Assembly: GCA_003241695.1 (NCBI GenBank)
Contig: QFPN01000006.1
Span: forward strand, 186,001-250,000
Source of the DNA: Ancylobacter novellus
Lineage (GTDB): Bacteria > Pseudomonadota > Alphaproteobacteria > Rhizobiales > Methylopilaceae
Reading direction: 5' to 3'
Length of the DNA stretch: 64,000 nt
Shown: piece by piece, positions 49,037-57,544 of the stretch
Numbering within the stretch: position 1 is the stretch's first letter
Layout of the letters: every line of letters begins with the position of its first letter
The notes under the pieces: model-generated
Database searches by the model: none
Seen by the model: the letters and a program-made list of their open reading frames with translations, nothing else
Told to the model about the DNA's origin: nothing
Position numbers and translations under genes: made by a program

Positions 49037-50410
49037 TTAGAAATGTGAGAACGCGACCCCAGCGGCAGCGCACGCCGCCAGGGTCGGGATCATCCCGACC
49101 TTGAAGCGGAGCATGGCGATCATCGCGGCCGCGGCCAGCAGCGCTGCCCGCCAGTCGATCGAGGAAAGCACTGGCATATCCGGGCCGAACGCGCTCGGCC
49201 GCACCTCTCGGAAAATTACGTGAAGGGCGAACCAGACCGCGAGGTTGAGCACGACTCCCACCACCGCCGCGGTGATGGCCGAGAGGGCCGACGAGATGAC
49301 CTTGTTCGAGCGCAGCGCCTCGACGTAGGGGGCACCCACGAAGATGAACATGAAGCACGGCGCGAAGGTCACCCAGGTCGTCAGTAGCGCACCGAGCGAC
49401 CCCGCGACGAGCGGGTCAAGCGTGCCTGGAGCGCGATAGGACGCCAGGAACCCGACGAACTGGGTCACCATGATCAGAGGCCCAGGCGTCGTTTCGGCGA
49501 GGCCGAGGCCGTCCACCATCTCGCCGGGCTTCAGCCACCCAAATGTGTCGACGGCAGCCTGCGCGACGTAGGCGAGGACCGCATAGGCGCCGCCGAACGT
49601 CACCACGGCCATCGAGCTGAAGAACGTCCCGATCTCGGTCCAGACGCTCGAGGGCGCGGCGGCGAACAGGATGCCGACCGGGACAAGCCAGATGGCGAGC
49701 CACAGCGCGAGGGTCTTGAGAGTCTGGCCAAGGTTGGGCTCCGCGTGGCGCAACTCGCCGCGCTCGAACATGCCGTCGATGATTCCGACGACCTTTGGCG
49801 CCCCGGCGCCGCCGTGCCCGCCCGGTTTGAACAGGTGCGGAGCCTTCTTCGCGCCGATCCATCCAAACAGCGCCGCACCCAGGATGATGACCGGGAACGG
49901 GATCCGCAGGACGAAGATGCCAACGAACGCCGCCGCGGCGATCGCGACCATGACGCGGTTCTTGAGCGCCCGTCGGCCGATGCGGATGACGGCTTCGACC
50001 ACGACAGCGAGGACCGCGGCCTTAACGCCGAAGAACACCGCCTCGACGAGCGGCGCGCCGTGCCAGGTGACGTAGAGGATCGACAGACCCAGCATTACCA
50101 ATGCGCCGGGAATGACGAACAGCAGTCCGGCGATGATCCCCCCGAGGGTCCGGTGCATCAGCCAGCCGATGTAGGTGGCGAGCTGCTGGGCCTCGGGACC
50201 GGGCAGGAGCATGCAGTAGTTGAGCGCGTGCAGGAACCGCTCCTCGCCGATCCAGCGGCGGTCCTCAACGAGCTCCTTGTGCATCAGAGCGATCTGGCCG
50301 GCCGGCCCCCCGAAGCTGAGGCAACCGATCTTCGCCCACACGCCAAGCGCATGACGGAAGGTTGGAACATCCTCGTGAGTGGTGGCGGCGGTGTTTTCGA
50401 TGGTCGTCAT
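49037..50410 (-). CDS. chrA: Chromate efflux transporter ChrA
   Basis: The 457-residue protein starts at the ATG at 50410 (MTTIENTAATTHEDVPTFRHALGVWAKIGCLSFGGPAGQIALMHKELV). The FGGP motif occurs in the N-terminal half and a related FGGAYAVLAYVAQ motif in the second half, as in two-domain (long-chain) ChrA. About ten membrane helices are seen. It exports chromate from the cytoplasm. It lies 11 bases after the chromate-resistance rhodanese protein gene on the same strand, so they form an operon. Confidence 0.95.
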   Translation of the reverse strand: MTTIENTAATTHEDVPTFRHALGVWAKIGCLSFGGPAGQIALMHKELVEDRRWIGEERFLHALNYCMLLPGPEAQQLATYIGWLMHRTLGGIIAGLLFVIPGALVMLGLSILYVTWHGAPLVEAVFFGVKAAVLAVVVEAVIRIGRRALKNRVMVAIAAAAFVGIFVLRIPFPVIILGAALFGWIGAKKAPHLFKPGGHGGAGAPKVVGIIDGMFERGELRHAEPNLGQTLKTLALWLAIWLVPVGILFAAAPSSVWTEIGTFFSSMAVVTFGGAYAVLAYVAQAAVDTFGWLKPGEMVDGLGLAETTPGPLIMVTQFVGFLASYRAPGTLDPLVAGSLGALLTTWVTFAPCFMFIFVGAPYVEALRSNKVISSALSAITAAVVGVVLNLAVWFALHVIFREVRPSAFGPDMPVLSSIDWRAALLAAAAMIAMLRFKVGMIPTLAACAAAGVAFSHF

Positions 50411-50421
50411 GGTGGCCGTCC

Positions 50422-51246
50422 TCACTGAGCTTTTAAGCCGGACGGCCAGTTGTGCGTTTCCTCCACCGCGTCGCGACACCAACGGTAGAAGGCGTCGTAG
50501 AGCAACATCCCGGCGTCGAGCTGCTCGAGGTCGCCGCGGAACATCCGCGACAGCCCGAGCGAGGCGGCGAGGAAGCCCGGCGCCTGCGGCGACAGCTCGG
50601 GTCGGCCCGTGTCCGCGGCGCGCACGATCAGCGCGAGGCGGTCGAGCGGCTCGTGGGCGAGGCCGAATTCTTCGATCATCGTGTCGAAGGTGCAGCGGTC
50701 CCCCCGATGGCTCCAGAACACGTCCTCGACGTCGAAAGGCGCTGCAGAGAAGCGCTCAGCGACCGCGCCGACCTCGGACGCCGAAACGAACAGGAAGACG
50801 GCCTCCGGATCGACGAAACGGCGGATCAGCCACGGGCAGGCGATCCGGTCCACCTTTGGTCGCGCCCGGGTGACCCACACAGTGCGGCCTCGGGCGTCAC
50901 GTGGCTCCGGCAGGGCCGACGTCTTCAGGAGGAGCCCGTCGGCGGAACGCCAAGCGTCGAAGCCGCCTTCGAGGGTCTCGGCCTCCACGCCAACGTGGCG
51001 CAACCAGGCCGCCGCGCCCTGACTCAGTTTCCCACCCCGTCGGCAGACGACGACGGTCTTCGACTTGGAATTTCTGGAGGCTCCCGCAAGCTGCGGGTTG
51101 AGCGCGTCGGCCCGGACGGAGCCCGGAATGAGGCGCGGATCGGACGCGAAGTCCTCGTCCGATCGGACGTCGATCACGGTCGGAGCTGCGGGCGTGCCGA
51201 CGAGGCGCGCAAGCTGGGAGGCGGTGATCTCGGTGTTGGAAGGCAT
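50422..51246 (-). CDS. Rhodanese-ChrB chromate resistance protein
   Basis: The 274-residue protein starts at the ATG at 51246. Residues 1-105 are a rhodanese domain (PTVIDVRSDEDFASDPRLIPGSVRAD, active-site loop VVVCRRGGKLSQG). The rest has the ChrB domain (RTVWVTRARPKVDRIACPWLIRRFVDPEAVFLFV and FWSHRGDRCTFDTMIEEFGL). Such proteins accompany ChrA and may sense or reduce chromate. The domain fusion and the direct link to chrA support chromate detoxification. Confidence 0.92.
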   Translation of the reverse strand: MPSNTEITASQLARLVGTPAAPTVIDVRSDEDFASDPRLIPGSVRADALNPQLAGASRNSKSKTVVVCRRGGKLSQGAAAWLRHVGVEAETLEGGFDAWRSADGLLLKTSALPEPRDARGRTVWVTRARPKVDRIACPWLIRRFVDPEAVFLFVSASEVGAVAERFSAAPFDVEDVFWSHRGDRCTFDTMIEEFGLAHEPLDRLALIVRAADTGRPELSPQAPGFLAASLGLSRMFRGDLEQLDAGMLLYDAFYRWCRDAVEETHNWPSGLKAQ

Positions 51247-51420
51247 GAAGCGTCCATCCCTTGCGGGCTTGTGGACGCGAACTTTGGGCCGAGGCCTCAC
51301 GGGGTGGTCGCGGAAGCACCCCTTGGTCGCCCGTATCTATCATGGCTCGAGCGCAGTCAATCGCTTCTCGCGACGCTGCGGCTGCCGTATCGTCACGTGC
51401 CGTCAGGGTGAGCCTAAAAA

Positions 51421-51522
51421 ATCGATCGACTGGCCTGGTTCGGAGCGTGCCTGTTCTGGTCCGCGGGCGTTGCGTTCGTCGCCCTGCAGATCCTGTGGCC
51501 GTCGAGCTTCGTGGGTCTCTAG
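51421..51522 (+). pseudogene. C-terminal fragment of a small membrane protein
   Basis: A 33-codon stretch without its own start encodes IDRLAWFGACLFWSAGVAFVALQ and ILWPSSFVGL before a TAG. It looks like the end of a small hydrophobic protein cut off by an earlier rearrangement. It overlaps the convergent RcnA-like gene by four bases. Confidence 0.3.
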
Positions 51523-52247
51523 CCGGAAACCAGCGGCGCCAGTCGTTCCGCGATCGGGCCCGCGCCGATCAGGATGATGGCGGCGGCGGCCAAGACCGCG
51601 ACGGTTACCGATACGCGTGCGCGCACGGCCTCTGTGCGCGCCATCCATCCGGTGAGCTTCGTCCGCAGCATCACGGCGACCAGCGGGAAGGCGGCGACCG
51701 TGACGATCATGCCGAGCGCGAAGCATGCGGCGAGCATGAGGCCAGGCCAGATCATTCCGCGCGGGATGGCGTAGCTCATGATGAAGAAGGTCAGCGGGCA
51801 CGGGACGAGCCCGGCCGCGACCGCGAGCGCGAGGCCGCGGCGATCCTGGGTGTGCTCGTGCGGGCGCAGCGCACGCCACAGAAGCCAGAGCCCGACGCCG
51901 ATCACGAGCAGGCTGCTTGCAAGCTCGAGGGCGGGCGCACGGCCGGCCCCGCCGATCGTGCGGTTGATAACCGCGAAGCCACCGACGGCGATTACGATCG
52001 CCGAACCGACGTGGACGAGGATGAGCAGCGTCGTCGAGGCGATTGCCCCGAGCGCGCCGCCTTCGCCCGCATAGCGCGCCGTCATCACCGCCTTGCCGTG
52101 CCCCGGCAGGAAGGCGTGCAGGAATCCGAAGCCGAACGCCGCCGCGACCAGCGTGGGCGCGCCCGTCAGCCCGGACGCGGCGATGCCGTTCAGCGCGGCG
52201 ACCGCCTCGCCGTAAAGCCAGCGCTGGAGCTCGACGATCGAACCCAT
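51519..52247 (-). CDS. Nickel/cobalt exporter, RcnA-like
   Basis: The 242-residue protein starts at the ATG at 52247 and has about six membrane helices. The transport signature HAFLPGHGKAVMTARYAGEGG lies near residue 44, and VPCPLTFFIMSYAI is a second family motif. A short His segment (RPHEHTQDRR) lies in the middle loop, shorter than in RcnA of enterobacteria. It probably exports Ni2+ or Co2+. It lies 42 bases downstream of the YqaA-like gene in the operon headed by the metal repressor. Confidence 0.88.
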   Translation of the reverse strand: MGSIVELQRWLYGEAVAALNGIAASGLTGAPTLVAAAFGFGFLHAFLPGHGKAVMTARYAGEGGALGAIASTTLLILVHVGSAIVIAVGGFAVINRTIGGAGRAPALELASSLLVIGVGLWLLWRALRPHEHTQDRRGLALAVAAGLVPCPLTFFIMSYAIPRGMIWPGLMLAACFALGMIVTVAAFPLVAVMLRTKLTGWMARTEAVRARVSVTVAVLAAAAIILIGAGPIAERLAPLVSG

Positions 52248-52289
52248 TGCCTCATGCCTCGCCCGGGAAGTCGGCAGGCGCAAGGCGGC

Positions 52290-52733
52290 TCACGTGACGC
52301 CCGTTGTGATGGCGGCGAGCGCGACGTAGCGGCCGAGCTTGGCGATCGTCACCAGAGCCAGAAACGACCAGAGCGGCTCGCGCAGGATGCCCGCGACCAG
52401 CGTCAGTGGATCTCCGATCACCGGAGCCCAGCTCAGCAGCAGGGACCACCGTCCGTAGCGGCCATACCAGCCCTTGGCGCGCTCGAGCGCTGCGTCGGAG
52501 GCCGGGAACCAGCGCTTGCCGCGGAACCGCTCGACCTGACGGCCAAGGATCCAGTTTACGACTGAACCGAGCACGTTGCCGAGGCTCGCGACCGCGATCA
52601 GCGCCCAGACGGGCTGCGCCTTGGCCACGACCAGCCCGACCAGCACCGCCTCGGACTGCATTGGCAGGATGGTGGCGGCGGCGAGGGCCGAGGCGAACAG
52701 CCCACCGTAGGCCGCAAGGTCACCCGCGATCAC
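52290..52733 (-). CDS. YqaA/DedA-family small membrane protein
   Basis: The start is a GTG at 52733 overlapping the MFS stop (GTGA), giving 147 residues. The family pattern is visible: AAYGGLFASALAAATILPMQSEAVLVGLVV, ASLGNVLGSVVNWILGR and RWSLLLSWAPVIGDPLTLVAGILR. DedA-type proteins act in lipid flipping and membrane homeostasis; in metal loci the role is unclear. It is located between an exporter of the MFS type and the RcnA-like exporter. Confidence 0.85.
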   Translation of the reverse strand: MIAGDLAAYGGLFASALAAATILPMQSEAVLVGLVVAKAQPVWALIAVASLGNVLGSVVNWILGRQVERFRGKRWFPASDAALERAKGWYGRYGRWSLLLSWAPVIGDPLTLVAGILREPLWSFLALVTIAKLGRYVALAAITTGVT

Positions 52734-54049
52734 GAACGTGCCGGATCCGGCCAGTGCGGGTGGAGGCGATCGATCACGATCGAATGGGCATGCGCCCGCG
52801 CGCCTCCAGCCTTCTGTAGGTGCGGATGATCGGGAGCAAGCTCGGGATGGGCGTGCTCGATCTCGGCGTCGTCTCGGCTGGGCCAGAACATCAGGGCCAA
52901 AGCTATCGAGACCGCCGCGGTGGCGGACAGCGTGAGGAAGGTCGCGGAAAGACCGATCTTCGCGCCCCCCCAGCCCGCGACCGGATAGGTCAGAAGCCAG
53001 CAGGCGTGGGAGAGCGCGAACTGGGCCGCGAACACCGCGGGTCGATCCTCTGGGTGTGCGGATCGCTTGAGCAGGCGTCCGCCCGGGGTCGAGGTGACGG
53101 ACGTGCCGACGCCCAGGACGAACCAGAGCGCGAGCAGCGCCGGGAAGCTGCCGATGGCGGCCCCCGTAACGAGACCGACGGCGAGCACGGCCGCCCCGCC
53201 CAACATCACCGGACGGTCCGGGGCGTTGTCGAGCAAGCGGGGAAGCGCAAGCGCGGCGATCATCGAGCCCGCCCCGTAGGCGCCGAGCGCGATGGCGACC
53301 TCCGACTGCCCCAAGCCCAGCACCGACTTCACGATGACGACCGTATTGACGATGACCATCGCGCTCGCCGCTGCGACCGCGAGCGTCAGCGCGAGCAACC
53401 CACGTAGCCGGGGCGTGGCGAGATAGATGCGCGCACCGCGTGTCGTGCGGTCGTAGACCCCACGCTTCTCCTGTGGCTGCGGGGACGGCAGCGTCACCGA
53501 GACGACGAGCGCCGCGGAAGCAAGGAAGCCGACGACTGTACCCGCGAACAGCACGTGGAAACTGATGAGCGTCAGCAACGCCGCGGCGAGCATCGGGCTG
53601 ACGATGTTCTCGAGGTCGTAGGCGAGCCGGGAGAGCGACAAGGCACGGGTGTAGTCGCGTTCCTCCGGCAGCACGTCCGGGATCGTCGCTTGAAAGGTCG
53701 GCGTGAAGGCCGCGGACGCCGACTGCAGAACGAAGATCAGGACGTAGACCTGCCACACCTCGGTTACAAAGGGCAGCGCGAGCGCGACAGAGGCGCGCAC
53801 CAGGTCGAGGACGACGAGCATGGCGCGTCGGGGCACGCGGTCCGCGAGGGCCGCGGCGATCGGAGCCACGCCGACATAGGCGACCATCTTGATGGCGAGC
53901 GCCGTGCCAAGCACCGCTCCGGCCTCCGCGCCTGCGAGATCGTAGGCCAGCAGACCGAGCGCCACCGTGGCGAGGCCCGTCCCTACGAGGGCGATGACTT
54001 GGGCGAGGAAGAGGTGACGGTAGGTGCGATTGGCGAGGACAGCCAGCAT
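52730..54049 (-). CDS. MFS exporter with His-rich C-terminal tail
   Basis: The 439-residue protein has about 12 membrane helices, the loop motif ADRVPRRAMLV after helix 2, and FQATIPDVLPEERDYTRALSLSRLAYDLENIVSPMLAA typical of NreB/MFS_3-like exporters. The tail (HAHPELAPDHPHLQKAGGARAHAHS) is rich in His and likely binds nickel or cobalt. It lies directly after the repressor gene in the same operon, supporting a metal efflux role. Confidence 0.82.
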   Translation of the reverse strand: MLAVLANRTYRHLFLAQVIALVGTGLATVALGLLAYDLAGAEAGAVLGTALAIKMVAYVGVAPIAAALADRVPRRAMLVVLDLVRASVALALPFVTEVWQVYVLIFVLQSASAAFTPTFQATIPDVLPEERDYTRALSLSRLAYDLENIVSPMLAAALLTLISFHVLFAGTVVGFLASAALVVSVTLPSPQPQEKRGVYDRTTRGARIYLATPRLRGLLALTLAVAAASAMVIVNTVVIVKSVLGLGQSEVAIALGAYGAGSMIAALALPRLLDNAPDRPVMLGGAAVLAVGLVTGAAIGSFPALLALWFVLGVGTSVTSTPGGRLLKRSAHPEDRPAVFAAQFALSHACWLLTYPVAGWGGAKIGLSATFLTLSATAAVSIALALMFWPSRDDAEIEHAHPELAPDHPHLQKAGGARAHAHSIVIDRLHPHWPDPARS

Positions 54050-54056
54050 CGTGAAC

Positions 54057-54356
54057 TCAAAGGTACTTCGTGATCGCCTTGAACTCGTCGAGCGAGCGGC
54101 GCTGGTCGCGGCCCGTCGCGCCCGCCGCGTCCTCGAGGCAGTTGTCGACGTGGTCCTGGATCAGCGCGCGCTTGGCCTGCGACACCGCCTTCTCGACCGC
54201 GTGAAGCTGCTGGGCGATGTCGACACAGGGCTTCCCGACCTCGATCATCTCGATGACGCTGCGAAGGTGCCCGTGCGCCCGCTTCAGCCGCGCTGCGATC
54301 TCTGGATGGCTCTCGTGCAGGTGGGAGGCGGTGTCGCTTGAAAGAATGTCTGCCAT
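54057..54356 (-). CDS. RcnR/CsoR-family metal-sensing repressor
   Basis: The 99-residue all-helical protein has HPEIAARLKRAHGHLRSVIEMIEVGKPCVDIAQQLHAVEKAVSQAKRALIQDHVDNCLEDA. The Cys in PCVDIAQQL and the His/Cys in DHVDNCL occupy the metal-ligand positions of this family. In DmeR/InrS-like members, nickel or cobalt binding releases the operator. A matching C-tract/G-tract operator lies 11 bases upstream of its start, so it should repress its own operon. Confidence 0.92.
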   Translation of the reverse strand: MADILSSDTASHLHESHPEIAARLKRAHGHLRSVIEMIEVGKPCVDIAQQLHAVEKAVSQAKRALIQDHVDNCLEDAAGATGRDQRRSLDEFKAITKYL

Positions 54357-54366
54357 GACTTGCTCC

Positions 54367-54385
54367 TATCCCCCCCGAGGGGATA
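54367..54385. promoter_or_regulatory. Operator of the RcnR/CsoR-type repressor
   Basis: TATCCCCCCCGAGGGGATA is a near-perfect inverted repeat (TATCCCC with GGGGATA) enclosing a C-tract/G-tract. This form is the known binding-site type of RcnR/InrS/CsoR regulators. It lies just upstream of the repressor's ribosome-binding site. Confidence 0.8.
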
Positions 54386-54530
54386 AGACAAGCGTAAGGA
54401 GTTCGGGGCTATGAGTCTCGTGCTCTGGTCTTCGCTGCGCTTGGGTCGTTCGACCACTGCGGAGATCACTGTGGCGCGGTAGCCGTGGCCCCCAGGCCAT
54501 CAAATTGGTTAGCCTGCGCGAAGAGGACCG

Positions 54531-54914
54531 ATGTTGCACGAGCGGTTGGCTCAGGGATGGAAGCGCGTGGTCGTCATGCTCTGCATGGCGATGACGGTCG
54601 CGTTTTCCCTGCAGTTCTCCGTCGCCGCGGTCGACCACTTTGCCCATGCGACCGACACGCCCCATGCGGCGACCGAACTTGCCGGGACCGTCACCTATGA
54701 CGACCACCAGGAGGCGGCCGACAACGACGGCGGTGCGGATCGCGGCGGCTTCGTTGATCACGCCCATCTCGACGAAGGCCACTCGAATGCGATGGCGACC
54801 GCGCGCTCCATCATGTGCGCGCCGATTTCCGCCGCTTGCTCTGGCGTCGTCGCGCGCGGCTGGGCGTTGACCGCCCAAGCCAAATCGCCGGACCGCAGAC
54901 CTCCCCGAGCCTGA
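54531..54914 (+). CDS. His/Asp-rich exported protein upstream of czcC
   Basis: The 127-residue protein has a signal sequence or membrane anchor (RVVVMLCMAMTVAFSLQFSVAAVDH) and then a His/Asp-rich region (HFAHATDTPHAATE, TYDDHQEAADNDGG, DHAHLDEGHS). Two cysteines occur near the C-terminus. A periplasmic metal-binding role is inferred from composition and its place 63 bases before czcC. No named family assigned. Confidence 0.6.
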   Translation: MLHERLAQGWKRVVVMLCMAMTVAFSLQFSVAAVDHFAHATDTPHAATELAGTVTYDDHQEAADNDGGADRGGFVDHAHLDEGHSNAMATARSIMCAPISAACSGVVARGWALTAQAKSPDRRPPRA

Positions 54915-54977
54915 TCTCGCCTCCGCCGGAGACCCACGGGGGCTCTCCGTCTTTTTGTCGGACGAACGAGATCCATC

Positions 54978-56249
54978 ATGCCCGGAACTGGAAATACGCG
55001 GACGCGCTTGCGCGTCGGCGGCCTGCTGTGCGTCGCGCTGTTCGCGACCACGGCGGCGCCCGCTGTCGCGCAGCAGACCGTCACCCTCAAATCCGCGTTG
55101 TCGCGCACGCTTAGCGCCGAGCCGACCGTTCAGGCCAACCAAGCCAGACAGTTCGGCGCCGGCTACGGAGTCGCCCAGGCCGGGCGGCGACTAAATCCCT
55201 CGATCGGAGTCGAGGCCGAAAACTTTGCGGGCTCCGGCGCCTATCGCAACGGACGCTCGACCGAAGCCACGGTCTTCTTCGAGCAGAAGGTCGAACTCGG
55301 CGGCAAGCGCGAGGCGAGAACCGGGGTCGCGGCCTCGGAGGCAACGGCCGTAAAGGCCCGCGGCGTCGTCGCGCTACTGGACCGCCTCAGGGACGTCGAG
55401 TTGGCATATGCCGACGCCCTCTTCGCAGACGCCCAAGCCCGCGTCGCTAGAGAGCGTCTGTCCTACGCCCGGTCGATCCGCGAGGAAATCTCCCGGCGCG
55501 CCGAGGCCGGCCGCGAGGCCTCCTTCAGCCTGACGCGGGCCGACGCGCAGGTCGCGCTCGATCAGCTTGCGGTCGAACAGGCGGATGCGGCGGCTCGGAT
55601 CACGCGCTCGACTCTCGGCGCCTTTTGGAAAGGAAGCGCGTCATTCCGGCTGGATCCCGGAGCTTTCCGGTCGACGGCGTCGACGTCTCCCGAAGAGGGG
55701 TCGAACCCGGAGATCGCGCTGCTCGCGGCGGAGCGTGAAGCAGCCGCGGCGCGGCTTTCGCTCGCCATCGCGAACGCATCGCCCGATCCGGCCTTCAGGG
55801 TCGGTGTCCGGCGCCTGCAGGACACGCGCGACACCGCGGTGATCGCGGGGATCAGCATTCCGCTCCAGATCTTCGACAACAACTCCGCCGCCATCGCCCA
55901 GGCGCAGGAGCAGCGCCGGGCCGCCGAGTTTGACTCGTCAGCGCTCCGGATGGTCGTGCGCCGCGAGGCGATGCGCCTTCACCAGGAGATGCAGGCGGCA
56001 GCACGGGAGGCGGCGCGGGTCCGCTCGAACGTCATCCCCACAGCCGAGAAGGCGGTCGGGATGATCCGCGACGGCCTCGAGCGCGGCGGCTTCTCCTATG
56101 TCGAGCTCGCCGACGCGCAACGGCTACTGAACGACGCCAAGCAGCTCGAGATCACCACCCTCAAGAAATTTCACACCGATCGCGCCGCGCTCGCCCGCCT
56201 GACGGGCCGCCATGCGCGCGCCTTCAATCTTGCCGGAACCTCCAAGTGA
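54978..56249 (+). CDS. czcC: Outer-membrane efflux protein CzcC (TolC family)
   Basis: The 423-residue protein has a signal peptide ending PAVAQQ and TolC-type repeats: VTLKSALSRTLSAEPTVQANQARQFGAGYGVAQAGRRLNPSIGVEAENF in the first half and PDPAFRVGVRRLQDTRDTAVIAGISIPLQIFDNN in the second. It forms the outer-membrane channel of a heavy-metal RND pump. Its stop overlaps the start of czcB. Confidence 0.92.
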   Translation: MPGTGNTRTRLRVGGLLCVALFATTAAPAVAQQTVTLKSALSRTLSAEPTVQANQARQFGAGYGVAQAGRRLNPSIGVEAENFAGSGAYRNGRSTEATVFFEQKVELGGKREARTGVAASEATAVKARGVVALLDRLRDVELAYADALFADAQARVARERLSYARSIREEISRRAEAGREASFSLTRADAQVALDQLAVEQADAAARITRSTLGAFWKGSASFRLDPGAFRSTASTSPEEGSNPEIALLAAEREAAAARLSLAIANASPDPAFRVGVRRLQDTRDTAVIAGISIPLQIFDNNSAAIAQAQEQRRAAEFDSSALRMVVRREAMRLHQEMQAAAREAARVRSNVIPTAEKAVGMIRDGLERGGFSYVELADAQRLLNDAKQLEITTLKKFHTDRAALARLTGRHARAFNLAGTSK

Positions 56250-57532
56250 AGACGCCCCAGACCCTCGCCCCCAAGGCGCGCATTGCGATCGCGTGCGCGC
56301 TAATCGGACTGTCCGTCGCCGGCTGCGACCAGCTCGCCGTCGTCGGCAAGTCGGTAGCCGCCGTCTCCGAGAAGGGAGACGACCACGGCCCCGAGACCGC
56401 GCCTGCTGAGCCCGAGAAGGGCCCGAACGGAGGCAAACTGCTCCGCGACGGCCATTTCGCGCTCGAGATCACGATCTTCGAGGACGGCGTAGAGCCTGAG
56501 TACCGGGTCTACGCCTACGAGCACGAAAAGCCCGTAGACCCTTCCCAGGTGAAGGTCGGGATCGATCTTGGGCGCCTCGGCGGCAAGGTCGACCGCATCG
56601 GCTTCAAGCCGCAGGACGGGATCCTGCGGGGGGACCAGGTCATCGTCGAGCCGCACTCGTTCGACGTCACCGTGTCGGCCGAGTTCAAGGGCAAGGCCAG
56701 CACCTGGTCCTACGAGTCCTACGAGGGCCGGACACGGATAGCCGCGGCCTCCGCCGAAGCGGCCGGGGTTCGGGTTGAAAAGGTCTCCGAGACACAGATC
56801 GCCGAAACCATCGACTTGCCGGGCCGCCTGTCCTTCGCGCCCGAAGCCCGCGCTGAGATCCGTGCCTGGTATCCCGGCCGCGTCACCGAGATGACCCGGA
56901 CCGTCGGCCAGACCGTGAAGGCTGGCGAGATCCTCGCCCGGATCGAGGCCAGCGAGACCCTCCGCACGTACGACATCAAGGCGCCGATCGCGGGCGTTGT
57001 GATGGAGCGGAACGCCAACGTCGGCGACGTCGCAGGCGCCGCCCTCTACGTCCTGAACGATCCGAGGAAGCTGCAGGCGATCTTCTTCGCCTACCCGAAG
57101 GACGCCAACCGCATCGCGGCCGGCCAGCAGGTCGAGATGGTCGGACTCGACGGCGAGAAGCACGTCGCCACGGTCAAGACGATCCTGCCGAGCGCCGATC
57201 CCTCGAACCAGCGCGTCACGATCCTTGCGGACGTCGACAACTCAGACGGCGCCTGGCGTGCCGGGATGGCAGTCGAGGGCCGCGTGACGGTCGCCAGCAA
57301 GAAGGCCGGGATGGCGGTCAAGACGCGCGCGCTGCAGCGGTTCCGCGACTTCACCGTCGTCTTCACCCAGGTCGGCGAGACCTACGAGGTCCGAATGCTG
57401 GAACTCGGGCGGCGAACGCCCGAATGGACCGAGGTCCTGTCCGGGATCGAGCCGGGCGCGCCCTACGTCGCCGACAACGCCTTCCTCATCCGCGCGGACG
57501 TCGAGAAGTCCGGCGCGAGCCACGACCACTGA
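56246..57532 (+). CDS. czcB: Periplasmic adaptor protein CzcB
   Basis: The 428-residue protein has a lipobox-like N-terminus (IGLSVAGCDQL), a Glu/Asp/His-containing region (KGDDHGPETAPAEPEKGPNGGKLLRDGHFALEI), the lipoyl/barrel-sandwich segment IRAWYPGRVTEMTRTVGQTVKAGEILARIE with IKAPIAGVVMERNANVGD, and a C-terminal GASHDH. It links the RND pump to CzcC. The overlap with czcC supports coupling. Confidence 0.93.
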   Translation: MKTPQTLAPKARIAIACALIGLSVAGCDQLAVVGKSVAAVSEKGDDHGPETAPAEPEKGPNGGKLLRDGHFALEITIFEDGVEPEYRVYAYEHEKPVDPSQVKVGIDLGRLGGKVDRIGFKPQDGILRGDQVIVEPHSFDVTVSAEFKGKASTWSYESYEGRTRIAAASAEAAGVRVEKVSETQIAETIDLPGRLSFAPEARAEIRAWYPGRVTEMTRTVGQTVKAGEILARIEASETLRTYDIKAPIAGVVMERNANVGDVAGAALYVLNDPRKLQAIFFAYPKDANRIAAGQQVEMVGLDGEKHVATVKTILPSADPSNQRVTILADVDNSDGAWRAGMAVEGRVTVASKKAGMAVKTRALQRFRDFTVVFTQVGETYEVRMLELGRRTPEWTEVLSGIEPGAPYVADNAFLIRADVEKSGASHDH

Positions 57533-57544
57533 GGGGCGCGCGTC

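Noticed and set aside
52734..53756. N-terminal extension of the YqaA-like gene into a 488-codon frame
   Set aside because: The upstream part overlaps the MFS gene in another frame and is shadow-like; the GTG at 52733 with a GTGA overlap is the credible start.
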